From the NCBI GenBank assembly GCA_018266575.1, contig JAFEAE010000021.1, positions 1 through 64,000 on the forward strand: a stretch of 64,000 bases of DNA, in the 5' to 3' direction. The DNA is from Bacteroidota bacterium. Its GTDB lineage: Bacteria; Bacteroidota; Bacteroidia; Chitinophagales; Chitinophagaceae. This document shows, one piece after another, positions 54,444 to 63,962 of this stretch. The stretch's first letter is position 1. Each line of letters opens with the position of its first letter. The notes beneath the pieces are model-generated. The model was not told where the DNA came from. It did not search any database and was given only the letters and a program-made list of their open reading frames with translations. Both the position numbers and the translations under genes were made by a program.

Positions 54444-56719
54444 AACCCAGGCTGATTTTATATATACCTGTTGCCCTTATTTTTTTTGCCGCTTGCAACG
54501 AATCGAAACATATCGGGCAAGGGCAATATCTATACAACAGCAATTCGATAGAAATAAAATCTTCCGAAAATATTTCTTCAAAACAAAAAAAAGATTTACG
54601 CAATGACCTTGATGCACTGTTACGCCCGAAATTGAACGGAAGCATACTCGGCATCCGTTTTAAATTATGGATTTATAACATTGCCGGCAATCCTAAAAAA
54701 GAAAAAGGTTTACGGCATTGGCTGAAATACAAAGTAGGTGAGCCTCCTGTGCTTGCCACACAACCTGCACTTGAAAAAAACAGGAGTGTATTGCAAAATC
54801 ATCTGGAGAACAAAGGATTTTTTCACGACTCTGTAACATTGGATACAAACGTAAACAACAAAAAATTAAATGCAGTTTATACTGCACATATTGGCACGCA
54901 GTATACAATCAGGAATGTGACGTATCCATCAGGAGCAGACACATTAAGTAAAGAAATTGCATCGTTGCAACGGCGTTCCAGATTGGTAAAAGGGAAACCT
55001 TATGACCTGGATGTGATCAAAGATGAGCGAACAAGAATTGACGCACGTTTAAAACAAAGAGGGTTTTATTATTTCAATCCTGATTATTTACTGGCAGATG
55101 TTGATTCCACAGTTGGCAATCACCAGGTAGATATGCATTTGTTATTAAAACCACAAACTCCTTCAAAAGCAAAAAAAATATACAGCATCAACGATGTGGT
55201 CGTTTACACAGATTACGATATCAATTCAGACACAAGCCTCAACCGTGGCTATACAAAATTCATGGGCTACAAAATAGTCGATTCGGCAAAATTATTCCGT
55301 CCCGTAATTTTCAGCCGTTCATTAGTATTCAAGCCGGGAGATATTTATAAAAGAGACGACCATAATCTTTCGTTGAACCGATTGGTAACTCTCGGTGTTT
55401 TCAAATTTGTGAAAGCACGTTTCCAGGAGACGGATACTGCCGGGCCTAATAAGCTAAATGCAATTTATTATCTCACACCAACAGAAAAAAAATCGTTGCG
55501 CTTTGAGGTGTCGGGTTTAACAAGATCGGATAACTCAACCGGTGGTGAATTAGCGATCAATTGGCGAAACAGAAATTTATTTCGAGGTGCCGAATTATTT
55601 ACAGTTAATATTTTTGGCGGATTGGAAGAACAATTGATCAGTGCTAATCAACGCATAGCCACAACACGTTACGGTGCCGACCTGAATTTATTCATCCCAA
55701 GAATTGTTTCCCCGTTTTCATTCAAAACAAACAGTGGTTTTGTACCGAAAACAAAGATCAATGCAGGGTATGAAATTTTTACACGGAGTTCACAATATTC
55801 TTTATCATCTATCAAAACAAGTTTCGGATATGTTTTTAAAGAAACATTGCAGAAAGAACATGAATTGAATATTTTTTCCGTGAATTATGTAAAACCCTCA
55901 AACATCGATCCTTCATTTCAATTGGTGCTCGATACAAATATTACATTAAGAAGAAGTATAGAACGGCAATTCATCATCGGGCCGAATTATAATTTCAATT
56001 ACAATTCACTGGCCAAAGCAAATCATAAAAAAAATAATTTTTATTTCAACGGAAATTTAGACCTCTCCGGAAATTTATTGGGGATACTAACAGGTGCAAA
56101 CGTAACCAAAGGAAAAGAGGTGGAATTGTTCAACACGCCTTTTTCTCAATATATAAGAGCAGAAGTTGATTTCCGGCATTACCTGAGTTTCGGAAAATAC
56201 AATATGCTTGCTTCGCGAATTACAAGCGGTATTGGTTATGCTTATGGCAACAGCAGCACAATGCCATTCATCAAAGAATTTTTTGCAGGCGGCGCAAATG
56301 ATATCCGCGCTTTTCGTTCACGTTCACTCGGGCCGGGAAGTTATTATGCAGGTGACAGAAGTAAAACCCCTTTTCTTCCGGATCAACCCGGAGATGTGAA
56401 AATTGAATTGAATACTGAATACCGGGCAAAGTTATTTTCTATTGTCCGTTGGGCATTGTTTGCTGATGCCGGAAATATCTGGACTTTAAAAACCGATGCA
56501 GACCGTGTTGGTTCAACGTTCAACAGTTCTTTCCTCAATGATTTTGCTGTGGGCATCGGAACAGGTTTGCGGTTCGACGTGAGCATTTTGGTTTTGCGCA
56601 TTGATTTTGCTGTGCCCGTTCGTGAGCCGTGGTTAACCGGCAGATCTAAATGGATATTCAGCAATGCGACAGATATTTCAAAATATGCGTTGAACCTTGC
56701 AATCGGTTATCCGTTTTAG
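54440..56719 (+). CDS. tamL: TamL: lipoprotein BamA/TamA-family outer membrane protein
   Basis: A 759-residue Omp85 protein with a lipoprotein signal (LIFFAAC, Cys19), the mark of Bacteroidota TamL as opposed to TamA. POTRA domains occupy roughly 80-330 (GKPYDLDVIKDERTRIDARL; FKPGDIYKRDDHNLSLNRLV). The C-terminal barrel has the family motif region FKEFFAGGANDIRAFRSRSL with GPGSY (the VRGF/Y-like loop) and ends ISKYALNLAIGYPF. It works with TamB in outer membrane biogenesis. The ATG lies within the last codons of tamB. Confidence 0.93.
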   Translation: MKPRLILYIPVALIFFAACNESKHIGQGQYLYNSNSIEIKSSENISSKQKKDLRNDLDALLRPKLNGSILGIRFKLWIYNIAGNPKKEKGLRHWLKYKVGEPPVLATQPALEKNRSVLQNHLENKGFFHDSVTLDTNVNNKKLNAVYTAHIGTQYTIRNVTYPSGADTLSKEIASLQRRSRLVKGKPYDLDVIKDERTRIDARLKQRGFYYFNPDYLLADVDSTVGNHQVDMHLLLKPQTPSKAKKIYSINDVVVYTDYDINSDTSLNRGYTKFMGYKIVDSAKLFRPVIFSRSLVFKPGDIYKRDDHNLSLNRLVTLGVFKFVKARFQETDTAGPNKLNAIYYLTPTEKKSLRFEVSGLTRSDNSTGGELAINWRNRNLFRGAELFTVNIFGGLEEQLISANQRIATTRYGADLNLFIPRIVSPFSFKTNSGFVPKTKINAGYEIFTRSSQYSLSSIKTSFGYVFKETLQKEHELNIFSVNYVKPSNIDPSFQLVLDTNITLRRSIERQFIIGPNYNFNYNSLAKANHKKNNFYFNGNLDLSGNLLGILTGANVTKGKEVELFNTPFSQYIRAEVDFRHYLSFGKYNMLASRITSGIGYAYGNSSTMPFIKEFFAGGANDIRAFRSRSLGPGSYYAGDRSKTPFLPDQPGDVKIELNTEYRAKLFSIVRWALFADAGNIWTLKTDADRVGSTFNSSFLNDFAVGIGTGLRFDVSILVLRIDFAVPVREPWLTGRSKWIFSNATDISKYALNLAIGYPF

Positions 56720-56785
56720 CAATAAGAAATGTTGAGCCGGTGCATCTTCAATATATTTGAAAATAAAAAAAATAAATACACAAAA

Positions 56786-57313
56786 ATGCCAGCAAAAAAT
56801 TTTGAATTTAAAGCGAAAGCAAAAAATATACCGGAGCTGGAAAACAAATTACTTGGATTGAATCCTTTGTTTATTGGAGAGGACAACCAAACCGATACTT
56901 ATTTTAATGTTAGCAACGGGCGCCTGAAATTGCGTGAAGGGAATATCGAGAATGCGCTCATATATTACGAACGTGAAAATACCGGCAATGCCAAACAATC
57001 AAATATTATTTTATACCAGCACAAGCCAGATGTTTCTTTAAAAGAAATCCTTATAAAGGTTAACGGAATAAAAGTTGTTGTTACCAAAAAAAGAAAAATA
57101 TATTTCATAGATAATGTGAAATTTCATTTTGATACTATTACTGAACTCGGAACTTTTATTGAAGTAGAAGCGATTGACAGAACGGGTGAAATCGGTATCA
57201 AAACATTGCAGCAACAATGCAATCATTATGCAGATTTTTTTGGCATTGCGGCATCTGATTACATCGCATTTTCCTACAGTGATATGATTTTGGAAAAAGT
57301 AAAACAAGCTTAG
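56786..57313 (+). CDS. CYTH-domain protein (class IV adenylate cyclase-like)
   Basis: A 175-residue cytoplasmic protein starting MPAKNFEFKAKAKNIPELEN. An open frame begins at 56729, but the CYTH fold starts with the MPAK methionine. The family's charged tunnel residues show in FEFKAKA, DTYFNVSNGRLKLREG, ALIYYERE and the late KFHFDTITELGTFIEVEAI. CYTH enzymes bind triphosphates and divalent metals (thiamine triphosphatase, class IV cyclase, tripolyphosphatase). The exact substrate cannot be read from sequence. It follows tamL by 66 bases. Confidence 0.9.
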   Translation: MPAKNFEFKAKAKNIPELENKLLGLNPLFIGEDNQTDTYFNVSNGRLKLREGNIENALIYYERENTGNAKQSNIILYQHKPDVSLKEILIKVNGIKVVVTKKRKIYFIDNVKFHFDTITELGTFIEVEAIDRTGEIGIKTLQQQCNHYADFFGIAASDYIAFSYSDMILEKVKQA

Positions 57314-57359
57314 AATAATCCTCAGCAACTGAGTAATTCTGAGATCAAATGGTTTGCAA

Positions 57360-57396
57360 ACATTCCCGCCATATTCCAGCCTTCGCGGGAATGACG
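57360..57396. repeat. REP-like hairpin
   Basis: CATTCCCGC and GCGGGAATG face each other across about 17 bases, followed by ACG. It matches the ends of the double-hairpin element at 31249-31344. Confidence 0.6.
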
Positions 57397-57483
57397 CGTA
57401 ATTTCATGATTATTTCCAACACGCATTTATTTTTAATTTATGCAACGGTTTATTATTTATGGCTGTCAATTGCAAAAAAGGTT

Positions 57484-57894
57484 ATGAAATTTACAAGCTT
57501 GTTGTTCATTCTTTCAATAGCATGCATAATCAGTTGTAAAAAAAATACAGGCAATACTTCTGCAAACATAACCGGCACGTGGGAACTGAGGCAAGCCTCA
57601 GGAATGACCACCATAAATTACGCACCCGGAAATGGAGATTCACTTGTGTTTACCGCTTCAACATATAAAAAATATACTAAAGGCTCTCTCGAAAAAAGCG
57701 GAAAATACCGGACCGTGCCTGATGCATCATACAACGGTTTGGTTGTTCCTTCAAGCGAGTACAAGACCCGTATTATTTACGATGATGATGCATCAGCTAA
57801 AATTTTCTTTCAACGATCCGGGAATACGTTAAATTTTATTTCAGGATTATTTGCTGATGATAGTGGATCGATTGTTACATATGAATTACAATAA
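57484..57894 (+). CDS. Small lipoprotein, lipocalin-like
   Basis: A 136-residue exported lipoprotein: MKFTSLLFILSIACIISCKK has a lipobox ending at Cys18. The body begins NITGTWELRQASG, the usual first strand of lipocalin-like domains in Bacteroidota lipoproteins, and continues beta-rich. An upstream ATG at 57349 would add 45 residues translated from a REP-like hairpin region and is rejected. The gene converges on the serine hydrolase gene, four bases apart. Function unknown. Confidence 0.8.
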   Translation: MKFTSLLFILSIACIISCKKNTGNTSANITGTWELRQASGMTTINYAPGNGDSLVFTASTYKKYTKGSLEKSGKYRTVPDASYNGLVVPSSEYKTRIIYDDDASAKIFFQRSGNTLNFISGLFADDSGSIVTYELQ

Positions 57895-57898
57895 CAAA

Positions 57899-59395
57899 TC
57901 ATTTCTTCGTATAAACCAATCCATCAATTTCAAATTGCGACACTTTCCCCTCATTATCCAATGAAAACCGCACCGTTGTTTTATCATTCCAGTCATAGTC
58001 ATATTTCCCTAGAAATGTGTCGTAGTTCCAGTGTGATAGGCGAAGATTATTTTCCTTTGGAAATTTTAATCGCAATGAATCATTTGCAAAAACAACCTGT
58101 GCGTCGCCAAATATTTCATTTGTATATTCTCCTGCATAAGAAGACAAAGGCAAAGATGGTTTTGTGTTCATCACACGTTTTGCTTCTTCTTCTTTTCCGC
58201 GGTCTTTCGATTTCTTCTTCAGGCCAACATATAATTTGTATAAGTCTTTGCTCCAATCGTTCGCATTATCATTGAAACACCAGAGATCCATTGCTTTGTA
58301 CATTAATGCATGACGTAGCTCCGTATGATCCATATTTGCGAAAATGTATACGCCAAAATGCTGATCAGGAATTAACCCGATAATTGCGACTGCGCCATCC
58401 AAGCTTCCGGTATGAAATTGTACCATTTTTCCCCGGTAATCTTCCTGGAACCAACCGAGCCCGTAAGTTTTCCAATGAGGCTTTGTGACTTGTTGCGTTG
58501 GATAAAATTCCTCATCCGTAACGATCGATTGTGGCTTAAACAATTCTTCAAAAGTCCCTGCAGTTAATAAACGTTTCCCGTTTATTGATGCACTATCTAA
58601 AATAAATTTTACCCATTTTGCAATATCATTTGCGCAAGACCACACTCCCCCCGCTGCATCAATTCCTTTTGTATCGATGAATGGAATTGGTTTTACTACA
58701 CTGTCATCGTACATCCAATGCGGGGAAATATGGCTTGGTTCATTTACTGATTGAGCATAGACGGGATAAGTATGATCCATCCCAAGCGGGGAGAACAACC
58801 TTTCTTTGATGAATTCGTCCCATGTTTTGCCTGATATTTTATGGATTACTTCACCGGCAACCATATACATAAGATTTTGATAAATAAATGAAGAACGGAA
58901 TGAATATGCCGGTTTGATAAAACGCATGCGATAGATGATCGTATCTAAAGGAAATCCTAAAACCCACAACAGGTCTGCATTTCCCAGCCCGGTGTTATGA
59001 GTAAAAAGATCCTTTACTGTTATTTCTGAAGTTGCATAATCATCATATAATTTTAATGCGGGATATACATCACTTACTTTATCCGTCCATTTTACTTTGC
59101 CTTCATCAACAAGCATTCCCATGCAAACCGCTGTCATCGCTTTTGTTGTAGAAGCACAGATGGACAAGGTTGAAGTAGTGAATGGATCGGGCTTGCCTAA
59201 TTGTGTTACACCAAATGCATTTTTGTAAACAACATTATCATCTTTTATAACAACGATAGACAATCCCGGCGTTTTCCACAACTGCATCGCTTGCTTGATA
59301 TACTGTTCAAAAACAGCAGGATTATTTTTTTGGCTGAAAGAAAAATTGTTTACACAAAAAAGAAAAAAGCTAACGTAGATGAATATACGCTTCAT
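57899..59395 (-). CDS. Serine hydrolase, class C beta-lactamase/DD-peptidase family
   Basis: A 498-residue exported hydrolase. The signal MKRIFIYVSFFLFCVNNFSF fixes the start at 59395; an earlier in-frame start is less likely. Active-site motifs: STTK at 82-85 (nucleophile Ser82), YQN (FIYQNLMYMVAGEV) and HTGSLDG as the third motif. The last 100 residues, from SSYAGEYTNEIFGDAQVVF, form a DUF3471-like beta domain. Such enzymes are esterases or D-amino acid peptidases more often than true beta-lactamases. Confidence 0.93.
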   Translation of the reverse strand: MKRIFIYVSFFLFCVNNFSFSQKNNPAVFEQYIKQAMQLWKTPGLSIVVIKDDNVVYKNAFGVTQLGKPDPFTTSTLSICASTTKAMTAVCMGMLVDEGKVKWTDKVSDVYPALKLYDDYATSEITVKDLFTHNTGLGNADLLWVLGFPLDTIIYRMRFIKPAYSFRSSFIYQNLMYMVAGEVIHKISGKTWDEFIKERLFSPLGMDHTYPVYAQSVNEPSHISPHWMYDDSVVKPIPFIDTKGIDAAGGVWSCANDIAKWVKFILDSASINGKRLLTAGTFEELFKPQSIVTDEEFYPTQQVTKPHWKTYGLGWFQEDYRGKMVQFHTGSLDGAVAIIGLIPDQHFGVYIFANMDHTELRHALMYKAMDLWCFNDNANDWSKDLYKLYVGLKKKSKDRGKEEEAKRVMNTKPSLPLSSYAGEYTNEIFGDAQVVFANDSLRLKFPKENNLRLSHWNYDTFLGKYDYDWNDKTTVRFSLDNEGKVSQFEIDGLVYTKK

Positions 59396-59525
59396 AAACA
59401 TGTTGATTGAGGTTATGGTGATGAACGTGAATACTACTTGTGTTGACAGTTGTCCGATGGCAGATGACCGGAATTTAAGGACGCCATCGGTCAATGGCCA
59501 TCAATCATCGGCATAAGGATAAAAT

Positions 59526-60239
59526 TTATTTCAGTATTTCTTTTATAGTATCAGCAAGCATCAAAGACCAGATCGCATATTCTTTCCCGGAGAAATGCAA
59601 ACCGTCTGAGGCAATAAGTGATGGGTCGGCAGAAGCTTTACGGCTTTCGGTGGTTACATTGAGGTAATGAACGTGATAATTTTCAGAGATCATTTTGTTG
59701 GAAGCATTGAAAGCATCGATCTGTGTTGCAATAGTACTAACATTTGAACCATTCGCAAAAGGTGTTACGGAATAATCAGGAATTGAAAGAACAATAACGT
59801 GTGAAGTATCATTTCCGGCAAGTTGAATTGCTTTCTGCAAAAGCCAGGTGAATTGTTCTTCATATTCCGCTTGTGATTTTCCCTGGTACTGATTGTTTAC
59901 ACCAATCAATAGAGTAACGATATCATATTTTGTTTTTGTGAAATGATATTTGTCAATTGCATGTTGCAGGTCGGCGGTTGTCCAGCCTGTTGTTGCAATA
60001 ATCTCGGGAGAACGAAAATGCAATCCTGCTTTATTTAATAGCGCTGTTGTTTGAACCGGGTAACGGTATGTTTCCGGAACTGATTCCCCGATTGTATAAG
60101 AGTCGCCGAGTGCGAGATATGTTTTTTCAGTTGCGTTCACAGGAAATGCTTTAACCGGTTTATTTTTTTCATGTGATTGAAGCGTTGTTACAGAAACAAA
60201 TAGCACCGACAAAATAAATTTATCAAAAATATATTTCAT
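59526..60239 (-). CDS. SGNH/GDSL hydrolase
   Basis: A 237-residue exported esterase-like enzyme, starting at MKYIFDKFILSVLFVSVTTL. The SGNH blocks are YLALGDSYTIGES (nucleophile Ser), the Gly in TGWTTADL, the Asn in LIGVNNQYQG and the final SDGLHFSGKEY (Asp-x-x-His). The substrate may be acyl or acetyl groups on a glycan or lipid. It lies 130 bases upstream of the serine hydrolase gene on the same strand and behind a dispersed repeat copy. Confidence 0.93.
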   Translation of the reverse strand: MKYIFDKFILSVLFVSVTTLQSHEKNKPVKAFPVNATEKTYLALGDSYTIGESVPETYRYPVQTTALLNKAGLHFRSPEIIATTGWTTADLQHAIDKYHFTKTKYDIVTLLIGVNNQYQGKSQAEYEEQFTWLLQKAIQLAGNDTSHVIVLSIPDYSVTPFANGSNVSTIATQIDAFNASNKMISENYHVHYLNVTTESRKASADPSLIASDGLHFSGKEYAIWSLMLADTIKEILK

Positions 60240-60319
60240 ACCAATAATTGTAACAACATGCAATTCGAACTGTGCAATACCTCGGAGGTATGGCACAGTT
60301 TATCAGCGAGCTACTCGTC

Positions 60320-60400
60320 GATCAATAGAATTTTTACAGTACAAATGTGCGACGAAACATTGTTCAATAGAACTACTATCGCGGGTAACAGATGAAAAGC
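60320..60400 (+). repeat. Dispersed intergenic repeat, copy R3
   Basis: TCAATAGAATTT, GTACAAATGTGC and core TGCGACGAAACATTGTTCAA (60348-60367), then TAGAACTACTATCGCGGGTA. It aligns along most of its length with copy R4 but lacks that copy's palindrome. Confidence 0.65.
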
Positions 60401-60403
60401 TCA

Positions 60404-61756
60404 TTAATAATATTTTGGTTTTAATTCCACTCTCCTGTTCATAGCTTTTCCTTTTGCCGTTTTGTTGCTTGCAACCGGTTTTGTATCTCCATATCCTGCA
60501 GATGACAACCTGCTTGCATCAATGCCACCTTTTGTTGTAAGGTAGTCCAGCACTGCTTTTGCACGGTTTTCACTTAACAACTGGTTTTTCTCCGGTTTAC
60601 CAACATTGTCTGTATGGCCTTCTATATCGAGTTTCAAATTCGGATCGTCCTTCAGAATTTTTGCCACTTCGTTCAACGATTTAAATGACTTCGGCAACAG
60701 CTTTGCACTTCCTGTATTGAAGAAAATATTTTTTGCATCTACCATTACTTTTTTGATCACTTCTTCTTTCACAAGCGGACAACCCTGATTTTCTTTTACA
60801 CCGGGAACTGTCGGGCATTTATCTTCTTCATCATTAATACCATCACCATCTGTATCAGGAATCGGGCAACCATTATAACGAGCAACACCGGCAACTGTCG
60901 GACATTTATCTACCTCATCATTTATTCCATCACCGTCTGTATCGGGAATAGGACATCCGTTGTAACGGGCCACACCTGCAACATTCGGGCATTTATCATC
61001 TTTATCAGGGATTCCATCACCATCTGTGTCGGGACATCCGTGAAATTGCAGCAAGCCTGCTACATCCGGGCAAGCGTCGAGACTATCAACAATGCCATCA
61101 CCATCACGGTCTTTTGGTGGCTCAACAATTGGTGGCGGCGGTGGCGGAATTTCTTTTGCATGTTTTCCTTCGCTGATGCTTCCCACAACCCCTACGCTGT
61201 AATAGAAATGATAGTTTACCATTTCAGTTACCGGTAACCGGTATTGCCAGTTGAACTGAATAAAGGCACCCTGTGTGGCGTTTACCTGCAATCCAACACC
61301 AAGCGGAATATATGCACCGTAATGGCCTGTATATTCAGAAGCGCCAACACCCGCCCGCCAGAATGGTGAAATGATATGCTTGTCGCTCAGCATTTTTCCA
61401 ATGAGTGTTGCATCGGCTTCGAGCAAAATACTGTTAGACCCGAGCGTTGTACCATCATTCGCACGTGTTGGATAATCGGTAGATGTAGCAGCAAGGTTTA
61501 TCGCAAAATCGAAATGTTTTGAAATGCCTTGCTGGTAACCGATTGCAATGCCCGGATCCATCCCGGAAAAGTTGGTGATCTTATGATTGCTGATTGCATC
61601 GTGCAGCGAGTTGGCGCGAATATAATTGGCTGCATTAAAATCATCGAAAACAAAATGAAAAGAGAGTGAAGGGTCCTTTATATAATCAGGGTTCTGTGCA
61701 GATAAAAATTCTACTATAAAGCTTAAGGCCATAAGCAGGCATACAGTTTTTTTCAT
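60404..61756 (-). CDS. OmpA-family protein with thrombospondin type 3 repeats
   Basis: A 450-residue outer membrane protein. The signal is MKKTVCLLMALSFIVEFLSA; an N-terminal barrel occupies about 20-205. A proline hinge (EIPPPPPPIVEPPKD) leads to four calcium-binding TSP3 repeats (DRDGDGIVDSLDACPD; DTDGDGIPDKDDKCPN; DTDGDGINDEVDKCPT; DTDGDGINDEEDKCPT, about 218-320). The C terminus is an OmpA peptidoglycan-binding domain: KNIFFNTGSAKLLPKS, LDIEGHTDNVGKPEKN, LSENRAKAVLDYL. It tethers the outer membrane to the wall. It follows the RlpA-like gene by 59 bases. Confidence 0.95.
   Translation of the reverse strand: MKKTVCLLMALSFIVEFLSAQNPDYIKDPSLSFHFVFDDFNAANYIRANSLHDAISNHKITNFSGMDPGIAIGYQQGISKHFDFAINLAATSTDYPTRANDGTTLGSNSILLEADATLIGKMLSDKHIISPFWRAGVGASEYTGHYGAYIPLGVGLQVNATQGAFIQFNWQYRLPVTEMVNYHFYYSVGVVGSISEGKHAKEIPPPPPPIVEPPKDRDGDGIVDSLDACPDVAGLLQFHGCPDTDGDGIPDKDDKCPNVAGVARYNGCPIPDTDGDGINDEVDKCPTVAGVARYNGCPIPDTDGDGINDEEDKCPTVPGVKENQGCPLVKEEVIKKVMVDAKNIFFNTGSAKLLPKSFKSLNEVAKILKDDPNLKLDIEGHTDNVGKPEKNQLLSENRAKAVLDYLTTKGGIDASRLSSAGYGDTKPVASNKTAKGKAMNRRVELKPKYY
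60810..61090. repeat. Tandem coding repeats in the OmpA gene
   Basis: Degenerate repeats of about 75-80 bases encode the four TSP3 units; the two middle ones are nearly identical in protein (CPTVAGVARYNGCPIPDTDG-type) and close in DNA, so copy number could change by recombination. Confidence 0.7.
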
Positions 61757-61815
61757 AAACAAGCATTTTAGTATAAAGCAAAAATAAACTGAACACTAAG
61801 AATGATAAAAAATAT

Positions 61816-62268
61816 TTATTTGTCGTCGGCGAGGTTTGCTTCCGGTGGCTTCTTTTTACCTAATACATCAATTCTCACGTGCGTAAGCCCCCAGCCTGTA
61901 TAACCTAATTTGTGTGCAGCAGCTTTGCTTAAATCAATAAGGCGTTTGTTACGCCAATGCATGCGGTCGGTAATGCGAACAATAACTGTTTTCTTATTGC
62001 GGAGATTGGTAACTTTTACCCATGTATTTAAAGGAAGCGTATTACTTGCAGCGGTAAGTTTTTGCTGGCTGAATATTTCACCATTTGCCATTCTGCGTCC
62101 ATTGAATTTATTGGCATAAAAACTGGCAGTACCATATTGGATTTTCCCCGGCGCCTTATGTCTGCGCTTGGAAACAACTGTATCCGATAAATAATTTTCA
62201 CGCGACGCATACACATTTGATGCCAGTAAAATACCGGCAAACAATGCAAGCATAACTTGTTTATTCAT
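61816..62268 (-). CDS. rlpA: RlpA-like septal ring lytic transglycosylase
   Basis: A 150-residue exported double-psi beta-barrel protein. A signal peptide (MNKQVMLALFAGILLASNVY) precedes GTASFYANKFNGRRMANGE, AASNTLPLNTWVKVTNLRN and VRITDRMHWRNKRLIDLSKA, the last carrying the catalytic Asp. The SPOR domain of E. coli RlpA is absent, as in other short Bacteroidota versions. RlpA enzymes cut naked glycan strands at division sites. It begins five bases after the L,D-transpeptidase stop, a tight operon. Confidence 0.92.
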   Translation of the reverse strand: MNKQVMLALFAGILLASNVYASRENYLSDTVVSKRRHKAPGKIQYGTASFYANKFNGRRMANGEIFSQQKLTAASNTLPLNTWVKVTNLRNKKTVIVRITDRMHWRNKRLIDLSKAAAHKLGYTGWGLTHVRIDVLGKKKPPEANLADDK

Positions 62269-62273
62269 AGATA

Positions 62274-63962
62274 TTAATTGACGGCTTTATCGGCAAAATA
62301 TTTTTCGCGAAGAAATTTATCTTCACCATAAATATCTTCGTAAAACCTCACCTGCCCGTCCACTCCCTCACAATCAAAATATCGTATAAAAATGGGCAGC
62401 TTCTGAAACCCGCTTACCGTGTGCTTTTCCTGCCGCTTGATCCACGCACGCAATGTATCCGTGTGATACTTCAACGTATCGTTCCTCACCAAAAAATCAG
62501 ACATTTTTTCCCATTGCTGCACACGCACACACCCGTGGCTCAACGCACGAAAAGCTTTTCCAAACATCCAACGCACGTTGGTATCATGCATGTATACGCT
62601 ATACTTGTTCCTGAAATTAAATTTAATCACACCCAGCGAATTATTGTCGCCTTGTTGCTGCTTCAATAAATATGGGAAATGATTTTTATTGAGTTTCTTC
62701 CAGTTTATTTTTTCCGGATCAAGTACATTATCATCTTTATCAACCACCATCAGGTTTTCTTTTTTCAGAAAATCCGTACTCTTCTGGATCTTGGGAAGCA
62801 TCTCTTTAAAAATAATACTCGTTGGCACAGTCCACTGCGGAAGTGTGATAAAGTTGGAAATCTCGCTTGTAAGCAATGGTGTCCTTGTATCTGGTTTACC
62901 TACGATAACTTTTGATGCAAACACTAATGTATCCGCATTTATTACCTGCAATTGAAATGCAGGAAGGTTAACCCATATATACGTTGATGGTAAAGTATCA
63001 GGTAGAAGTTTATAACGGTCAAGGTTAACCGCAATACGTTTGAACTTTACAACATCTGTTTCATTCAGCACGTTCACCATTTTCTCCGTCACTTTCCCCG
63101 TTACCTGGAAATTTCTTGCTTTCTGAAATTTCCGTACGGCAGCTTTCATAGCGGTTGTGTCCATTTCAACACTGTCGGCTGGTGCATAAGACAATTCATG
63201 CAATCTTTTTTGCAATAATTTAAAAAACGTAACCGAATCTTTATACGGATAAACGAGGTAGGTGAAATCTTTAAACTTTGCCGTCTTCAAAAATTTTTTT
63301 GTATAAATTTTCAACGAGTCATACATGTTGTTCTTTGGTTCGAGGGCATGAAGTGTTTCAGCAATTGTTCCTGATTGCAATGCAGCTTTTAAATTTTGTA
63401 CAAAAAAACTATCGGTTAAAATGCTATCTGTCCGGAGTGTAACACTATCGTATTTCAATCGCCCCTGTTTCAGATCTTTTGCCAATGAAAAAAATGCATC
63501 TGTAAAAAGAATATCGGCCCTCGTCCATAATGCTGCATTTTTTTTTGCGATGCTATCTTCCGTAAGTACACGGCGTATATATGAAAGTTGCTTGTAATGA
63601 TAGTCAGAAGGGAACAAACCATAATACTCACAGGAATCTATAAACGAATATAATGAATCGCAGAGCGGAACCCATTTAGCCTTATCGCTCCAAACTGGTT
63701 CATAATTCTTTTCTGCGTAAAAACCGCTGTCTGCATGAAGATACTTCAGTTGCGAAGAATCACTAATAAAACCTTTATTGACCGATGCAAACTCAATGCT
63801 CTTTTTGATATCATCGCTCAGGTGTTCTTCCATTTGCTCTGGTTTTTTTACAATATCTTTCTCAACAGGTCTATCATTTTTTTCATCCTCATTACACGAA
63901 GAAGCAAGTACCAGAACCAATACATAAAATAAAATGCCAGCTAAAAATTTCCGATGATTCAT
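62274..63962 (-). CDS. L,D-transpeptidase (YcbB-like) lipoprotein
   Basis: A 562-residue peptidoglycan cross-linking enzyme anchored as a lipoprotein (VLASSC, Cys23). A scaffold domain (about 70-250) is followed by a peptidoglycan-binding module (AVRKFQKARNFQVTGKVTEK) and the YkuD catalytic domain with IWVNLPAFQLQVINADTLVF, KVIVGKPDTRTPLL and the active-site SHGCVRVQQ near 472 (nucleophile Cys). L,D-transpeptidases make 3-3 cross-links or attach proteins to the wall. It is the first gene of a likely operon with rlpA and the OmpA gene. The domain order and length fit the YcbB/LdtD type. Confidence 0.94.
   Translation of the reverse strand: MNHRKFLAGILFYVLVLVLASSCNEDEKNDRPVEKDIVKKPEQMEEHLSDDIKKSIEFASVNKGFISDSSQLKYLHADSGFYAEKNYEPVWSDKAKWVPLCDSLYSFIDSCEYYGLFPSDYHYKQLSYIRRVLTEDSIAKKNAALWTRADILFTDAFFSLAKDLKQGRLKYDSVTLRTDSILTDSFFVQNLKAALQSGTIAETLHALEPKNNMYDSLKIYTKKFLKTAKFKDFTYLVYPYKDSVTFFKLLQKRLHELSYAPADSVEMDTTAMKAAVRKFQKARNFQVTGKVTEKMVNVLNETDVVKFKRIAVNLDRYKLLPDTLPSTYIWVNLPAFQLQVINADTLVFASKVIVGKPDTRTPLLTSEISNFITLPQWTVPTSIIFKEMLPKIQKSTDFLKKENLMVVDKDDNVLDPEKINWKKLNKNHFPYLLKQQQGDNNSLGVIKFNFRNKYSVYMHDTNVRWMFGKAFRALSHGCVRVQQWEKMSDFLVRNDTLKYHTDTLRAWIKRQEKHTVSGFQKLPIFIRYFDCEGVDGQVRFYEDIYGEDKFLREKYFADKAVN

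Noticed and set aside
57349..57483. Upstream ATG for the small lipoprotein
   Set aside because: It would translate a REP-like hairpin and bury a normal lipoprotein signal that starts at 57484.
60810..61090. Regular repeats suggestive of a CRISPR array
   Set aside because: The repeats are in frame and encode TSP3 calcium-binding units of the OmpA protein; no spacers or cas genes exist.
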